Source of the DNA: Planctomycetota bacterium
GTDB taxonomy: Bacteria; Planctomycetota; Phycisphaerae; WQYP01
NCBI GenBank assembly: GCA_021785155.1
Contig: JAJYGE010000310.1
Location: 8,009-14,959, forward strand
Direction of reading: 5' to 3'
Length of the DNA stretch: 6,951 bases
Shown piece after piece: positions 1 through 6,795 of this stretch. Positions within the stretch are counted from its first letter, which is position 1, and each line of letters opens with the position of its first letter. The notes under the pieces were generated by a model. That model ran no database searches. It saw only the letters and a list, made by a program, of their open reading frames with translations, and was not told where the DNA came from. A program made the position numbers and the translations under genes.

Positions 1-828
1 GGCAGTCCAATCGGCACTATGGGCATTAATGGTCTTTACGAGTTTAAGCAGGGCTTTATCGCCCGTGCGGTTATACAGCCAATAAATATCATGAATTCCC
101 TCACTCCAGCGCACCGCACCCCAGCCGAGGCTGAAGACCTTGGGTGGAAGCGTGGAAAGATAATGAAAATAGCGCGTTTCTAATGTTAGTACCCGCTTAT
201 CCCCGGTATCCGAATAGTATTCCTGCAATACTTCCAGCATGATCTGATTGGGCCACAGCGACGGCAGGCCCTGATGAGCTGTTTTCAGCCGCAATGGACC
301 AAAATAACCATCGGGCAACTGCGTGGACATAATGCCATGGATCCAATGGGTGGCATCCGCCATCATGCGTTTATTTCTTAACAGAAATGCCATTGGGACA
401 TATCCGCGCAACCAATATGGCAGTTCCTCCCAACCATTGGCGCTCATGGAACCGCGGTGCGTCCAGGCGGTTTTGTTGTAATTGCACCAATCGGCGGGGC
501 CATCAACAATATCGCGCCCCTTTTGCACGTCATCCATGTGGCCTTCCATGCCGTGGGATTCGATCACCAGCATGTTGTGCACCCAGCCGTGAACATGCAC
601 CGCACCATAAGGCAAACGCAGCACCGCTTCGGGTAATAGCGGGGCGCGGTTGCAGGGGTAATAACTGTTGCGATGTTGGGCTGGCAGACGCGGCAGATCG
701 CGGACTTGAGCACCCGCGGTGGTTGCGAATAACAACAGCGCCGCACACATCATAACCAACGCCGGTATGGCCTTCAGGCCGTCGTCGAATACGTATGACT
801 GCTTAAATCTAACGATAATGGCTTTCAT
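1..828 (-). CDS. GH127/DUF1680-type exported glycosidase, N-terminal part (runs off left edge)
   Basis: I translated this 276-codon frame by hand; it is open from the ATG at 826-828 to base 1 with no stop, so the 3' end of the gene lies outside the window. Residues 1-40 form a signal peptide: a long n-region, a hydrophobic core around 21-36, and a likely cut after AGA at 38-40. From residue 42 the protein aligns throughout with the neighbouring glycosidase (1156-4446). They share the identical run HRNSYYPCNRAPLLP (52-66), then WCNY, PYWLRG, GYFGP, RWSE and YWLYNRTG, so the two are paralogs. It has about seven extra residues near 101-113 relative to its sister. The catalytic Glu/Cys motifs of the family lie further downstream and cannot be checked. 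The start is supported by AGAAGGA nine bases upstream, but the frame stays open 83 codons further upstream, and an ATG at 958-960 with GAGG seven bases before it is an alternative start. By family, a beta-L-arabinofuranosidase-like enzyme is expected; the substrate is unknown. Confidence 0.85.
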   Translation of the reverse strand, partial: MKAIIVRFKQSYVFDDGLKAIPALVMMCAALLLFATTAGAQVRDLPRLPAQHRNSYYPCNRAPLLPEAVLRLPYGAVHVHGWVHNMLVIESHGMEGHMDDVQKGRDIVDGPADWCNYNKTAWTHRGSMSANGWEELPYWLRGYVPMAFLLRNKRMMADATHWIHGIMSTQLPDGYFGPLRLKTAHQGLPSLWPNQIMLEVLQEYYSDTGDKRVLTLETRYFHYLSTLPPKVFSLGWGAVRWSEGIHDIYWLYNRTGDKALLKLVKTINAHSADWTA

Positions 829-837
829 AAATTGGAT

Positions 838-844
838 TCCTTCT
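838..844 (-). promoter_or_regulatory. Ribosome binding site of the truncated GH127 paralog
   Basis: The minus strand reads AGAAGGA, followed by nine bases and the ATG at 826-828. This start places a signal peptide at the very N-terminus, as in the paralog, so it is preferred over the in-frame upstream ATG at 958-960. Confidence 0.55.
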
Positions 845-991
845 TTGGCTATTGAGATGGAACAGGCGCGGCTTCCTGGGCCCGCATACAGGATGGGAGA
901 ATCGAAATCAGCAGGTCCTGGATCCAATGTCGTCGTGGAATTTCGTTCAGGCAATTTCATAAAAGAACCTCGCAAAAGAGTTATTGTTTCC

Positions 992-1008
992 GCGCTTACG
1001 GCAAGCGC
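992..1008. repeat. Perfect 6-bp inverted repeat (hairpin)
   Basis: GCGCTT and AAGCGC flank a five-base loop. On the minus strand the hairpin is not followed by a T-run, so it is not an obvious intrinsic terminator. It could be an mRNA leader structure or chance. Confidence 0.3.
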
Positions 1009-1094
1009 CTGGTGCATTGGCAACAATGGCCCAACCACCGATGATAACGCAAGGGATAACACCAAAACAAATATGAATCATTGAGATCACCTAA

Positions 1095-1112
1095 TGAGCC
1101 TACGTAGACTCA
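1095..1112. promoter_or_regulatory. 18-bp near-palindrome, candidate operator or mRNA hairpin
   Basis: The plus strand reads TGAGCCTACGTAGACTCA, a palindrome centred on CG with a single mismatched pair. It lies 43 bases past the stop codon of the large glycosidase and about 267 bases before the start of its paralog. In the minus-strand transcript the mismatch becomes a G-U wobble, giving a seven-pair stem with an ACGU loop; the plus-strand RNA would have a C/A mismatch instead. Even-length palindromes with a central CG are typical of LacI-family operators, which often control carbohydrate genes, so an operator is one reading. No U-run follows, which argues against an intrinsic terminator. I saw no second copy in the window. 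Confidence 0.4.
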
Positions 1113-1155
1113 CCTTGAGGCGGAGCCAACGCAATGCACCACAGTATGCACAAGG

Positions 1156-4100
1156 TCAGCGCCGCGATAAAATATTCCAGTGCGCCATCAGCGATTTCTG
1201 CAGTGTATCGCGTGCCGCAGAATCCAGCACGCGCCGATAGAACAGCACTTTGCCAATATATCCGGTGTAAAAATTCACTCCTGTGTTCTGTGCACCGAGA
1301 CCCAGTGTCACCGGGGCGGTAAGGCTTTCTGTGCCGGCGAGAGTTGAGGCGGCTTTTTGTCCGTCCATATAAAGAGTAATGCGGCCCGTAGGCATCTCGC
1401 GTTCAAAGACAATCAGATGCGGTCTGCCATCCGCGTAACCCGGTGCCGAATGGATGGTGGTGTCCGGATCGCCGGTGCCGGCCAGCACCTGCCCCTGTGC
1501 GTTGATTGAAATGCCGTAATCGGGCACCACGCCGGCCACTTCCCCCTGTACGATGCCGGCACCTTGAAAATAGGCACCGGCAACCGGGCCGGGGTGGCTG
1601 GTCTGGAAGACCACAGCAATGGTAAAACTATTCTGCACCGGCCGAGAAAGTATCAGCATCTGCCGATCTGCGGCATCAAAATGCACCGCCGGACGGCTGT
1701 CGATTGCCGCCTTTACAAGCGTGGGAAGATTGCCGCCCGGCGCTGCGTGGGCATCGAAGCCGCCATAGGATTGATCGCGCCAGTTCTGGACACCCATGCC
1801 GTTGGTAAACCCTGAAAGACTGGTCGCATTAAGCAACGTGACCGGCTTTTTGAGAAGCCACGCTGGCATAGGGCCGGCGGCCGATGTGAGTATCTTTACC
1901 GCCGCCGACGACGTGGTCGGCACGAGCTGCACTCCGTGGCCGAAAACCCGCCACCGGTACAACCCGGCCGCATGGCCCCGACGAAAGTGCACTTCCATCC
2001 GCAGGGAAATAACGGTCAACGGTTTGAATTTGACCTTGTTGTAGTGATCTAATTCGGTGCCATAGGTTGAGTCCACCGGCGCAATGGTCTTCCATCCGTC
2101 ACCCTGGTTGTACTGAAGACTCCACGATTGGGGCCTGCGGAACCAGCCCGCGGCCGGGTAGGGAGCATCCTTTCGCCCCTTATCAGAGAACCAATAGACA
2201 GAAGAGGCCGTGATGGCCACCGGCTTGGGGAACATGTATTGCAGCCAGGCGGTATTTCCAGGCTGGCCCAACCACGTAAATGCCGGAACATACTGATCGC
2301 GTGAGTTTGCTGGTTGGGTGGAAAACGCGACGACCTGCGGTGACCATGGCCACTGGGCCCAACTGGAGATTACCTTGACAATTGCTGCGGCGGGCGGAAT
2401 CCAGGCATGGCCTTTTTCCGAGCCGGTGGCGATCACCGGAAGCATCGCCACGCGCAGTCGTGCAGCGCCCATCGGAATCATGGTGATCGGCTGGTTGGGC
2501 TCAGTGGAAATCACCGGGCTTTGATGCAGCGAACCAATGATGCCATCCGCATTGGCCTTCCATTCGGGAATTTCCCGGCCGTTGCCCAGCAACTGCAACG
2601 GCGCGGTCTGGGGCGTAAAGGGTTGGGCCGCTATTGGGCCGGGGCGATATTTTACCGTAAAGGACGACGCGGGATTGGCGGCATCGAGCACCAGCCCGTA
2701 ATTCCAACTGGTAGTTGGAAATACTTCCCATTTTTTGGTGCCATGGTACATGCCGTAGCTGTGCCACTTTTCGCCAATGTCCAGCGAAAAATCAAGCGGA
2801 CCGTAGCCCACGGAGGCCGCATCATCGTTACGCTTCCACACATGCACGCGAACCTGCATGGGCAGGCGCAGCGTAATATGGTCACCGTCCTGCCATGTGC
2901 GATTAATGCGGATAAAGCTCTCAGGTGCCGCCGTTACCGCAAGCGCTTTACCGTTGAGCGTCACGGTTGCATTGCTGCACCAGTATGGCACCCGCAGGTA
3001 AAGCGGAAAAGCATTCGGCTGGTTCATGGCCATCGCGATGCTGATACGGCCACGAAAAGGATAGTCGGTCTTCTCCGTGATGTTCACCGGCGTTCCATCG
3101 CCCACTTTTATAACCGCCGTGGTGGGGCTGTACATCATCGCGGCCATGCCGTTGTCTGATGTTGCCGCCCAGAGGGATTCGGCTAAATATGGCCAGCCGT
3201 AGGAGAAGTTATGTTCGCAGCACCGGAATACGCCGCTGTCACTATATGCAAACATGTTTCCCGAATCATCAATGTATGGGTGTTTATTGGACGTATTGAG
3301 TTCAATCTGGTTGGGAGCGGTAAGGTAATGAATGGCGGTTAACTCGGGTGTGGAAGCGCTGGGCAGCATATTAAATGCAAGATCCTCACACCGATCCGCC
3401 CAGAAGGCTGAACCCGTGATATGGGCCAGCTCTTCAAAGCTTGCCATGTTTTCCACGATGGCACAAGTCTCTATTCCTTGCCGCGGCCCGGCAAAGCCAA
3501 AACGCCCCGCTTCATCCGCGCCATAGCCGCCGCCAGGCACCTGACCGTAATAATTGTGCATCTGTTCAAAATCGCGCATGGTGACGGCGAGGTCTTTTTT
3601 CTGATGCGACTGCATGTAATATTCCGCCGGTTGCCGGAAACCTTCGCCAAAATTTACGCCGTGCGTCGATGCAACTCCCTGCGTCCAGCCGCCGCCGTGC
3701 CCATATTTCTGAATATCAGCCGCAAGCTGCAGCAACCATGCTTTGCCCGTGCGATTGTAAAGCCAATAGACGGATTCGAGATTTTCGCTCCATCGCGTGG
3801 CGCCCCAGCCGTCGCCGTACACCTGTTTAGATTGCCCCATCATCCAGTGAAAATAATTGGTTAAAAGTGTGATCACCCGCGGATCGTGCGAATAATCATA
3901 GTAGGAACGCAGGGCCTCAATCACCGGCATATTGGGCCACATATCGGGCCGGCCATCGGGCATGGAGTGGCGGTTGGAAGCCGGGCCAAAGTACCCGCTT
4001 GGCCGGGCGGTACTGATCACACCGTCCAGCCATTTTTCAGCCTTTTTAACAACGCGTTTATCGCCGGAAACAAATCCTAAATCACCCAGTCCGCGCAGCC

Positions 4101-4446
4101 AATATGGCACCTCTTCAAAGCCATTTTTCCCCTGGCCATCGGGGTGGACCCACGCACTTGTTTTATAATTGCACCAGGAAGAAATTTTATCCAGGTGGCC
4201 GATGTACCCGCGCGCCTCGAGCATCAGGATATGATGCAACCAACCGGTGGGCACGACTTTTCCGGGTGGCAGTTTAATCACGGGGCTGGGCAGCAAGGGC
4301 GCACGGTTGCAGGGATAGTAGCTGTTACGGTGGGCGGCGGGTATCTGCTTTACATCTCTCACGCCGGCAAAAGCGGTTGCTGTTACCAGCAATCCCGCCA
4401 GACTGACAAGCGTTACACCAGTGCTTTGAAATATCGTCGATTTCAT
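1156..4446 (-). CDS. Secreted GH127/DUF1680-type glycosidase with discoidin-like and LamG-like C-terminal domains
   Basis: This 1096-residue exported enzyme resembles beta-L-arabinofuranosidases (GH127, Pfam DUF1680). Residues 1-27 are a signal peptide (cut after AFA). Residues ~29-435 match the alpha/alpha-barrel catalytic domain. In the family prototype, Glu and Cys of an E-x-C motif plus a Cys-Cys pair bind zinc, the first Cys of the pair is the nucleophile, and an upstream Glu is the acid/base. Here these correspond to E326/C328 (ETC), C409/C410 (CCEHN) and probably E312 (GADE), with closely matching spacing. Residues ~440-605 form the family's beta-sandwich (LRVPYW, GDHITLRLPM, YGPLDF). 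Residues ~705-836 look like an F5/8 or discoidin-type module (YWFSDKGR at 751-758). Residues ~870-1092 look like a LamG/ConA-type module (WRDQS, RPAVHFD, LYMDGQ, YIGKVLFYRRVL). The extra modules make it much longer than the ~650-residue prototype and suggest glycan binding. I chose the ATG at 4446, which has a purine tract and gives a clean signal peptide, over a TTG at 4491. Exact linkage and sugar are unknown; the active-site assignment is from remembered family features. Confidence 0.9.
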   Translation of the reverse strand: MKSTIFQSTGVTLVSLAGLLVTATAFAGVRDVKQIPAAHRNSYYPCNRAPLLPSPVIKLPPGKVVPTGWLHHILMLEARGYIGHLDKISSWCNYKTSAWVHPDGQGKNGFEEVPYWLRGLGDLGFVSGDKRVVKKAEKWLDGVISTARPSGYFGPASNRHSMPDGRPDMWPNMPVIEALRSYYDYSHDPRVITLLTNYFHWMMGQSKQVYGDGWGATRWSENLESVYWLYNRTGKAWLLQLAADIQKYGHGGGWTQGVASTHGVNFGEGFRQPAEYYMQSHQKKDLAVTMRDFEQMHNYYGQVPGGGYGADEAGRFGFAGPRQGIETCAIVENMASFEELAHITGSAFWADRCEDLAFNMLPSASTPELTAIHYLTAPNQIELNTSNKHPYIDDSGNMFAYSDSGVFRCCEHNFSYGWPYLAESLWAATSDNGMAAMMYSPTTAVIKVGDGTPVNITEKTDYPFRGRISIAMAMNQPNAFPLYLRVPYWCSNATVTLNGKALAVTAAPESFIRINRTWQDGDHITLRLPMQVRVHVWKRNDDAASVGYGPLDFSLDIGEKWHSYGMYHGTKKWEVFPTTSWNYGLVLDAANPASSFTVKYRPGPIAAQPFTPQTAPLQLLGNGREIPEWKANADGIIGSLHQSPVISTEPNQPITMIPMGAARLRVAMLPVIATGSEKGHAWIPPAAAIVKVISSWAQWPWSPQVVAFSTQPANSRDQYVPAFTWLGQPGNTAWLQYMFPKPVAITASSVYWFSDKGRKDAPYPAAGWFRRPQSWSLQYNQGDGWKTIAPVDSTYGTELDHYNKVKFKPLTVISLRMEVHFRRGHAAGLYRWRVFGHGVQLVPTTSSAAVKILTSAAGPMPAWLLKKPVTLLNATSLSGFTNGMGVQNWRDQSYGGFDAHAAPGGNLPTLVKAAIDSRPAVHFDAADRQMLILSRPVQNSFTIAVVFQTSHPGPVAGAYFQGAGIVQGEVAGVVPDYGISINAQGQVLAGTGDPDTTIHSAPGYADGRPHLIVFEREMPTGRITLYMDGQKAASTLAGTESLTAPVTLGLGAQNTGVNFYTGYIGKVLFYRRVLDSAARDTLQKSLMAHWNILSRR

Positions 4447-4555
4447 TGAGGTTACGGTCCTTTCTAAAATTATACTGAGATTTTTACCCAATAACTATAC
4501 ACAAGCCGCCACGGTAAACCCTGCCCGTGCGAAGCGAAAACCCAAAAGCCGGCAA
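4447..4555 (-). promoter_or_regulatory. Spacer between pseudopilin and GH127 genes, possible weak promoter
   Basis: The spacer is A/T-rich near the glycosidase start. It contains two -10-like hexamers on the minus strand: TATAGT (4494-4499) and TATAAT (4469-4474). The second lies so close to the start that the transcript would begin inside the ribosome binding site. The first would give a leader of about 40 bases, but no good -35 box sits at normal distance. No terminator hairpin with a T-run follows the pseudopilin gene, so read-through into the glycosidase is equally possible. Confidence 0.25.
4458..4465 (-). promoter_or_regulatory. Ribosome binding site deciding the GH127 start
   Basis: The minus strand reads AGAAAGGA eleven bases before the ATG at 4444-4446, a slightly long spacing. 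The alternative in-frame TTG at 4489-4491 has no purine-rich tract upstream and would add 15 residues before the signal peptide, so the ATG is preferred. Confidence 0.55.
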
Positions 4556-5611
4556 TCAATTTGCGTCGGGTAGCATATTTAGAACCCTCAACGTGCCAGC
4601 CTGAATCCCTTCGGCATGACCGTCAAAAAACACCATATCGCATGTACCCATGGCCTGATCGGGATTCTGCGGGTTGGCCACTGCGTTGCCGTGGCGATAG
4701 CGCGGGGTGGTGACCCAGAAGTTGGTTTGGCTCTTGCTGGTGAAATCAACATTGCCATAGTCGTTGGCACCACCCCCACCCCAGGGATCGCCAGCGGTAA
4801 TAACTATATTCGGGTCGGGCGATGCTGGGTTCATCCCCGGCGGAACCCAGTTGGAACCAAGGCCACCCTCATTAGTGCCGTTGGCATACAGCCAGGGGTA
4901 AAGGAATGCATTGCTCGCCCCACCATTCTGGACGGACAATTGATTACTACCCGATTGGTTGGCATCACAGAACGCAAACACATTCGCGGGCTGTCGGATG
5001 TTCACGAGTTTGTAGAGGGTGGGGCACTGTCCAGGAACATTCTCTACGAAAACATCGCCGTTGCAGGCATAATTAAACGGCCACAATTGGTAGGGCCATC
5101 CGTAAGCCATGTTGACGTCGGGAGTCAGCACGCCGGGGCACTGCCAGGTTCCCTCAAAATCGGTTTCCATCGCGGCGTATGTTGTTTGTGGCACCTCACT
5201 GTTCCATGTCGGGCCATGGTAATACAAGTCGGTGGCCTGATCGGGTGTTAATCCAAGTTGATAACCCGTAAGCAATAGCTGCACGTTGCCCCAGTTGCCA
5301 ACATCTGGGTCGTTGAAATAAACCGGCGGCACGAACCCCAGATTTTCGCTCATGTACTCCTGCGTTAGTTGCCCCTGTGACCGCAGGTTCGCTAGGCAAA
5401 CCACACCATTGGCTAACGCTCTGGCCCTCGTGAGCGCCGGCAGCAACAGGGCAATGAGTAGGGCGATGATCGAAATCACCACCAGAAGTTCCACGAGGGT
5501 AAAACCGTGCCGCCTTGGCGGCTTCGAGGAACAACGGCCAATCTGCCAAACACCTTCGCCGGGCCGGGCACCTGAAAGGGGTCTGTTTTTTTGATTGATA
5601 TTGAGCATCAT
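4556..5611 (-). CDS. Pseudopilin-like exported protein (prepilin N-terminal methylation domain, H-X9-DG class)
   Basis: This 351-residue protein has a type IV prepilin leader. Its basic, unusually long N-terminal segment ends in RRHG (G36), followed by [20 protein letters not shown], with Glu at mature position 5. The prepilin peptidase should cut after G36 and methylate F37, and the hydrophobic helix (~38-60) would anchor or assemble the protein. The remainder (~61-351) is a globular exported domain rich in Asn, Trp, Tyr and Pro, with cysteines at 72, 158, 183, 196, 215 and 324. Near the C-terminus, RYRHGN (H307) and [10 protein letters not shown] (D330-G331) correspond to the H-X9-DG signature of planctomycete/Lentisphaera pseudopilins, here with 22 residues between H and DG. 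Such proteins are present in many copies in those genomes, often next to carbohydrate enzymes; their role is not established. No pilus or secretion machinery gene is nearby, so assembly factors must be elsewhere. The second of two adjacent ATGs (5608) has the better spacing to the AAGGAG box and may be the true start. Confidence 0.88.
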   Translation of the reverse strand: MMLNINQKNRPLSGARPGEGVWQIGRCSSKPPRRHGFTLVELLVVISIIALLIALLLPALTRARALANGVVCLANLRSQGQLTQEYMSENLGFVPPVYFNDPDVGNWGNVQLLLTGYQLGLTPDQATDLYYHGPTWNSEVPQTTYAAMETDFEGTWQCPGVLTPDVNMAYGWPYQLWPFNYACNGDVFVENVPGQCPTLYKLVNIRQPANVFAFCDANQSGSNQLSVQNGGASNAFLYPWLYANGTNEGGLGSNWVPPGMNPASPDPNIVITAGDPWGGGGANDYGNVDFTSKSQTNFWVTTPRYRHGNAVANPQNPDQAMGTCDMVFFDGHAEGIQAGTLRVLNMLPDAN

Positions 5612-5614
5612 CGT

Positions 5615-5620
5615 CTCCTT
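5615..5620 (-). promoter_or_regulatory. Ribosome binding site of the pseudopilin gene
   Basis: AAGGAG on the minus strand is a near-perfect Shine-Dalgarno. It is only three bases from the first ATG (5609-5611) but six bases from the second (5606-5608), which favours the second ATG as the initiation codon. Confidence 0.65.
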
Positions 5621-5689
5621 GTACCAACATGCAGAATGCAGAGATCAGAATCAGCCGGCCACAAATTCCGACTGTAATTCGCGATCCCC

Positions 5690-5695
5690 TGTCAA
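5690..5695 (-). promoter_or_regulatory. Consensus -35-like hexamer upstream of the pseudopilin gene
   Basis: The minus strand reads TTGACA, a perfect -35 hexamer, about 79 bases before the pseudopilin start and downstream of the hairpin at 5731-5761. No good -10 box occurs at the usual 16-18 base spacing; the nearest candidate, TACAGT at 5671-5676, is only 13 bases away. The position fits a promoter for the pseudopilin gene, but the match is incomplete. Confidence 0.25.
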
Positions 5696-5730
5696 CCAGC
5701 CGTTCGACAAGTCTCTGTGGCGGATGAAAG

Positions 5731-5761
5731 AGGGCTGATCCGAGACATCTCGGCCAGCCCT
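5731..5761 (-). terminator. Strong hairpin after the PEP-CTERM gene, possible terminator
   Basis: A seven-pair outer stem (AGGGCTG with its complement) stacks on a five- to six-pair inner stem (CCGAGA/TCTCGG), separated by a small internal loop. It starts about 40 bases past the PEP-CTERM stop codon. On the minus strand it is followed by CTTTC, a poor T-run, so intrinsic termination would be weak. It may instead protect the upstream mRNA from 3' decay. It separates the PEP-CTERM gene from the pseudopilin gene and suggests separate transcription units. Confidence 0.5.
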
Positions 5762-5800
5762 CCTTTATATCCACTTATCGGCCCGATCAGACCCAAGCAA

Positions 5801-6697
5801 TCATGTCATCTTGCGCCGCCGCAGCAGCAGCAGGCCCATGGCACCAACAGCGCATAGGCCCAACGACGCCGGTTCGGGTACAGCGCTTACACCCACGATT
5901 TGCAAACCGTTTATGGGTGCGCGTGGAAAGGAACCACTGATGACGTCGGGCGCGGCGGTAATGGTAAATGAGGACCCGACCAGGCCGCTGAATACCTCAT
6001 AATTACCAGACAACCCCGTGAGGCTTCCGACGTTGCTGGAATTATCCACAGTGGTGTTGGTAATCTGCGTGTACGATCCGCCAAATCCACTTACGCTGCC
6101 GTAGTACGTTGTGTTATAGCTGCCGGAGGTAAGGCTATATTGGGCGTAACGCTGCCCACCGTCTGTGGCTGTGTAAAGATAAACGCTGTAGGTGGCGCTC
6201 GGTGCCACTGTCAGACCGGAAACGGTGATGGTAATCGTGCCGCTATTTCCATCATCCAGGAATCCGTTAAAAAGGGTGTAATCAGCTCCGCCGACATTGG
6301 TTGCGGAGGATGGGTTCGTACTGTTGTTGGTCTGGGTGGTGGAGAAGTTCGGTGAATATGTATCGTTGGCGGCTACAGTTGCGCTCGTGCCCGAGAGCAC
6401 GCTCCCGCTACTGTCCATGAGGTTATTATAGGTCACAGAGTTGGAAGCATTATTCTGGACATACCCGCCGCTTTCATACGGTACGCCGGGCAGATTATTC
6501 CAATTCCCCACCACGCCGCCTGGCGCGTCTGGCGTTTCCGTTGCAGTCAACGCCGTGGCCCCCCCATTGCCGGTGTTTAGCGCTCCCGCGCTGGCAAAGT
6601 TGATGCTGACGATCGCAGCATTGGCTGCCGCGGTAGAGAGCCCGGCGCAGGCCCCGACAACCAACATGAATTGGAAACTACTACGATTGGTTTTCAT
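5801..6697 (-). CDS. PEP-CTERM sorting-domain exported protein
   Basis: This 298-residue protein has a Sec signal peptide (residues 1-27, cut after ANA). At the C-terminus is a full PEP-CTERM tail: VPEPASLG (273-280), a short hydrophobic helix (~281-292) and the basic end RRRKMT. In the known system an exosortase recognises this tail at the membrane, and the protein is cleaved and sorted to the surface or matrix. The middle region (28-270) is rich in Ser, Thr, Asn and Gly, lacks cysteine, and has the alternating pattern of a beta-rich fold (for example TITITVSGL and TYSVYLYTAT near 154-177). It begins IVSINFAS and contains GNWNNLPG (64-71), a pattern I associate with planctomycete PEP-CTERM proteins of unknown function. 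The start is supported by AAGGGAG six bases upstream. No exosortase gene is in the window. It could be a surface glycan-binding or matrix protein, but nothing in the sequence proves a ligand. Confidence 0.88.
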   Translation of the reverse strand: MKTNRSSFQFMLVVGACAGLSTAAANAAIVSINFASAGALNTGNGGATALTATETPDAPGGVVGNWNNLPGVPYESGGYVQNNASNSVTYNNLMDSSGSVLSGTSATVAANDTYSPNFSTTQTNNSTNPSSATNVGGADYTLFNGFLDDGNSGTITITVSGLTVAPSATYSVYLYTATDGGQRYAQYSLTSGSYNTTYYGSVSGFGGSYTQITNTTVDNSSNVGSLTGLSGNYEVFSGLVGSSFTITAAPDVISGSFPRAPINGLQIVGVSAVPEPASLGLCAVGAMGLLLLRRRKMT

Positions 6698-6703
6698 AAA
6701 ATA

Positions 6704-6710
6704 CTCCCTT
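6704..6710 (-). promoter_or_regulatory. Ribosome binding site of the PEP-CTERM gene
   Basis: The minus strand reads AAGGGAG, six bases before the ATG at 6695-6697, a near-ideal spacing that fixes this start. Confidence 0.65.
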
Positions 6711-6740
6711 TCAAAAGAGATTTTTTATTTCCACTCCCGC

Positions 6741-6756
6741 TTGGCCGCATGGCCAA
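6741..6756. repeat. Perfect inverted repeat upstream of the PEP-CTERM gene
   Basis: TTGGCC and GGCCAA flank a four-base centre, about 44 bases before the PEP-CTERM start codon. It could be a dimeric regulator site or a hairpin in the mRNA leader. No T-run follows on either strand, so it is not an intrinsic terminator. Confidence 0.4.
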
Positions 6757-6795
6757 TGTTTCAGGAGACAGATCGCTGAATTTGCAGCTTTGACG

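Larger units (their letters stand above)
829..1155. other. 327-bp intergenic region between the two GH127 paralogs
   Basis: I see no convincing independent gene here. On the minus strand, two overlapping frames are open. One is a 44-codon frame (947-1081, beginning MIHICFGV) with AGGTGA five bases ahead of its ATG. The other frame is continuous with the truncated glycosidase and is open from 1077 down to its start at 828. The first 30 codons of that second frame read like a signal-peptide core (LVLSLAL...LAVSA). The region also holds an 18-bp near-palindrome (1095-1112), a perfect GCGCTT/AAGCGC inverted repeat with a five-base loop (992-1008), and the Shine-Dalgarno of the downstream gene (838-844). 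It may contain a promoter or regulatory leader for the second paralog, or a decayed gene start. Confidence 0.5.

Noticed and set aside
719..1084. 121-codon plus-strand frame across the intergenic region
   Set aside because: Its translation shows no domain or signal peptide, and it overlaps the N-terminus of a real gene on the other strand.
1010..1141. 10-bp inverted repeat TGGTGCATTG (1010-1019 and 1132-1141)
   Set aside because: It is short and about 110 bases apart, which is easily expected by chance; there are no target-site duplications or transposase to suggest a mobile element.
2407..3159. 250-codon plus-strand open frame
   Set aside because: It lies wholly inside the glycosidase on the opposite strand, has no domain, and is explained by the codon bias of the real gene.
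4469..4474. TATAAT as the glycosidase promoter -10 box
   Set aside because: The predicted transcript start would fall within the Shine-Dalgarno, and no -35 box is at normal spacing.
4447..4491. Longer N-terminus of the glycosidase from a TTG at 4491
   Set aside because: There is no ribosome binding site before the TTG, and the extra residues would precede a clean signal peptide starting at the ATG.
4616..5251. 211-codon plus-strand open frame
   Set aside because: It is antisense to the pseudopilin gene, whose leader and C-terminal motifs are unmistakable; there is no independent support for the antisense frame.
5196..5774. 192-codon minus-strand frame overlapping the pseudopilin gene
   Set aside because: It is out of phase with the pseudopilin leader, has no suitable start signal, and reads as basic, low-quality sequence.
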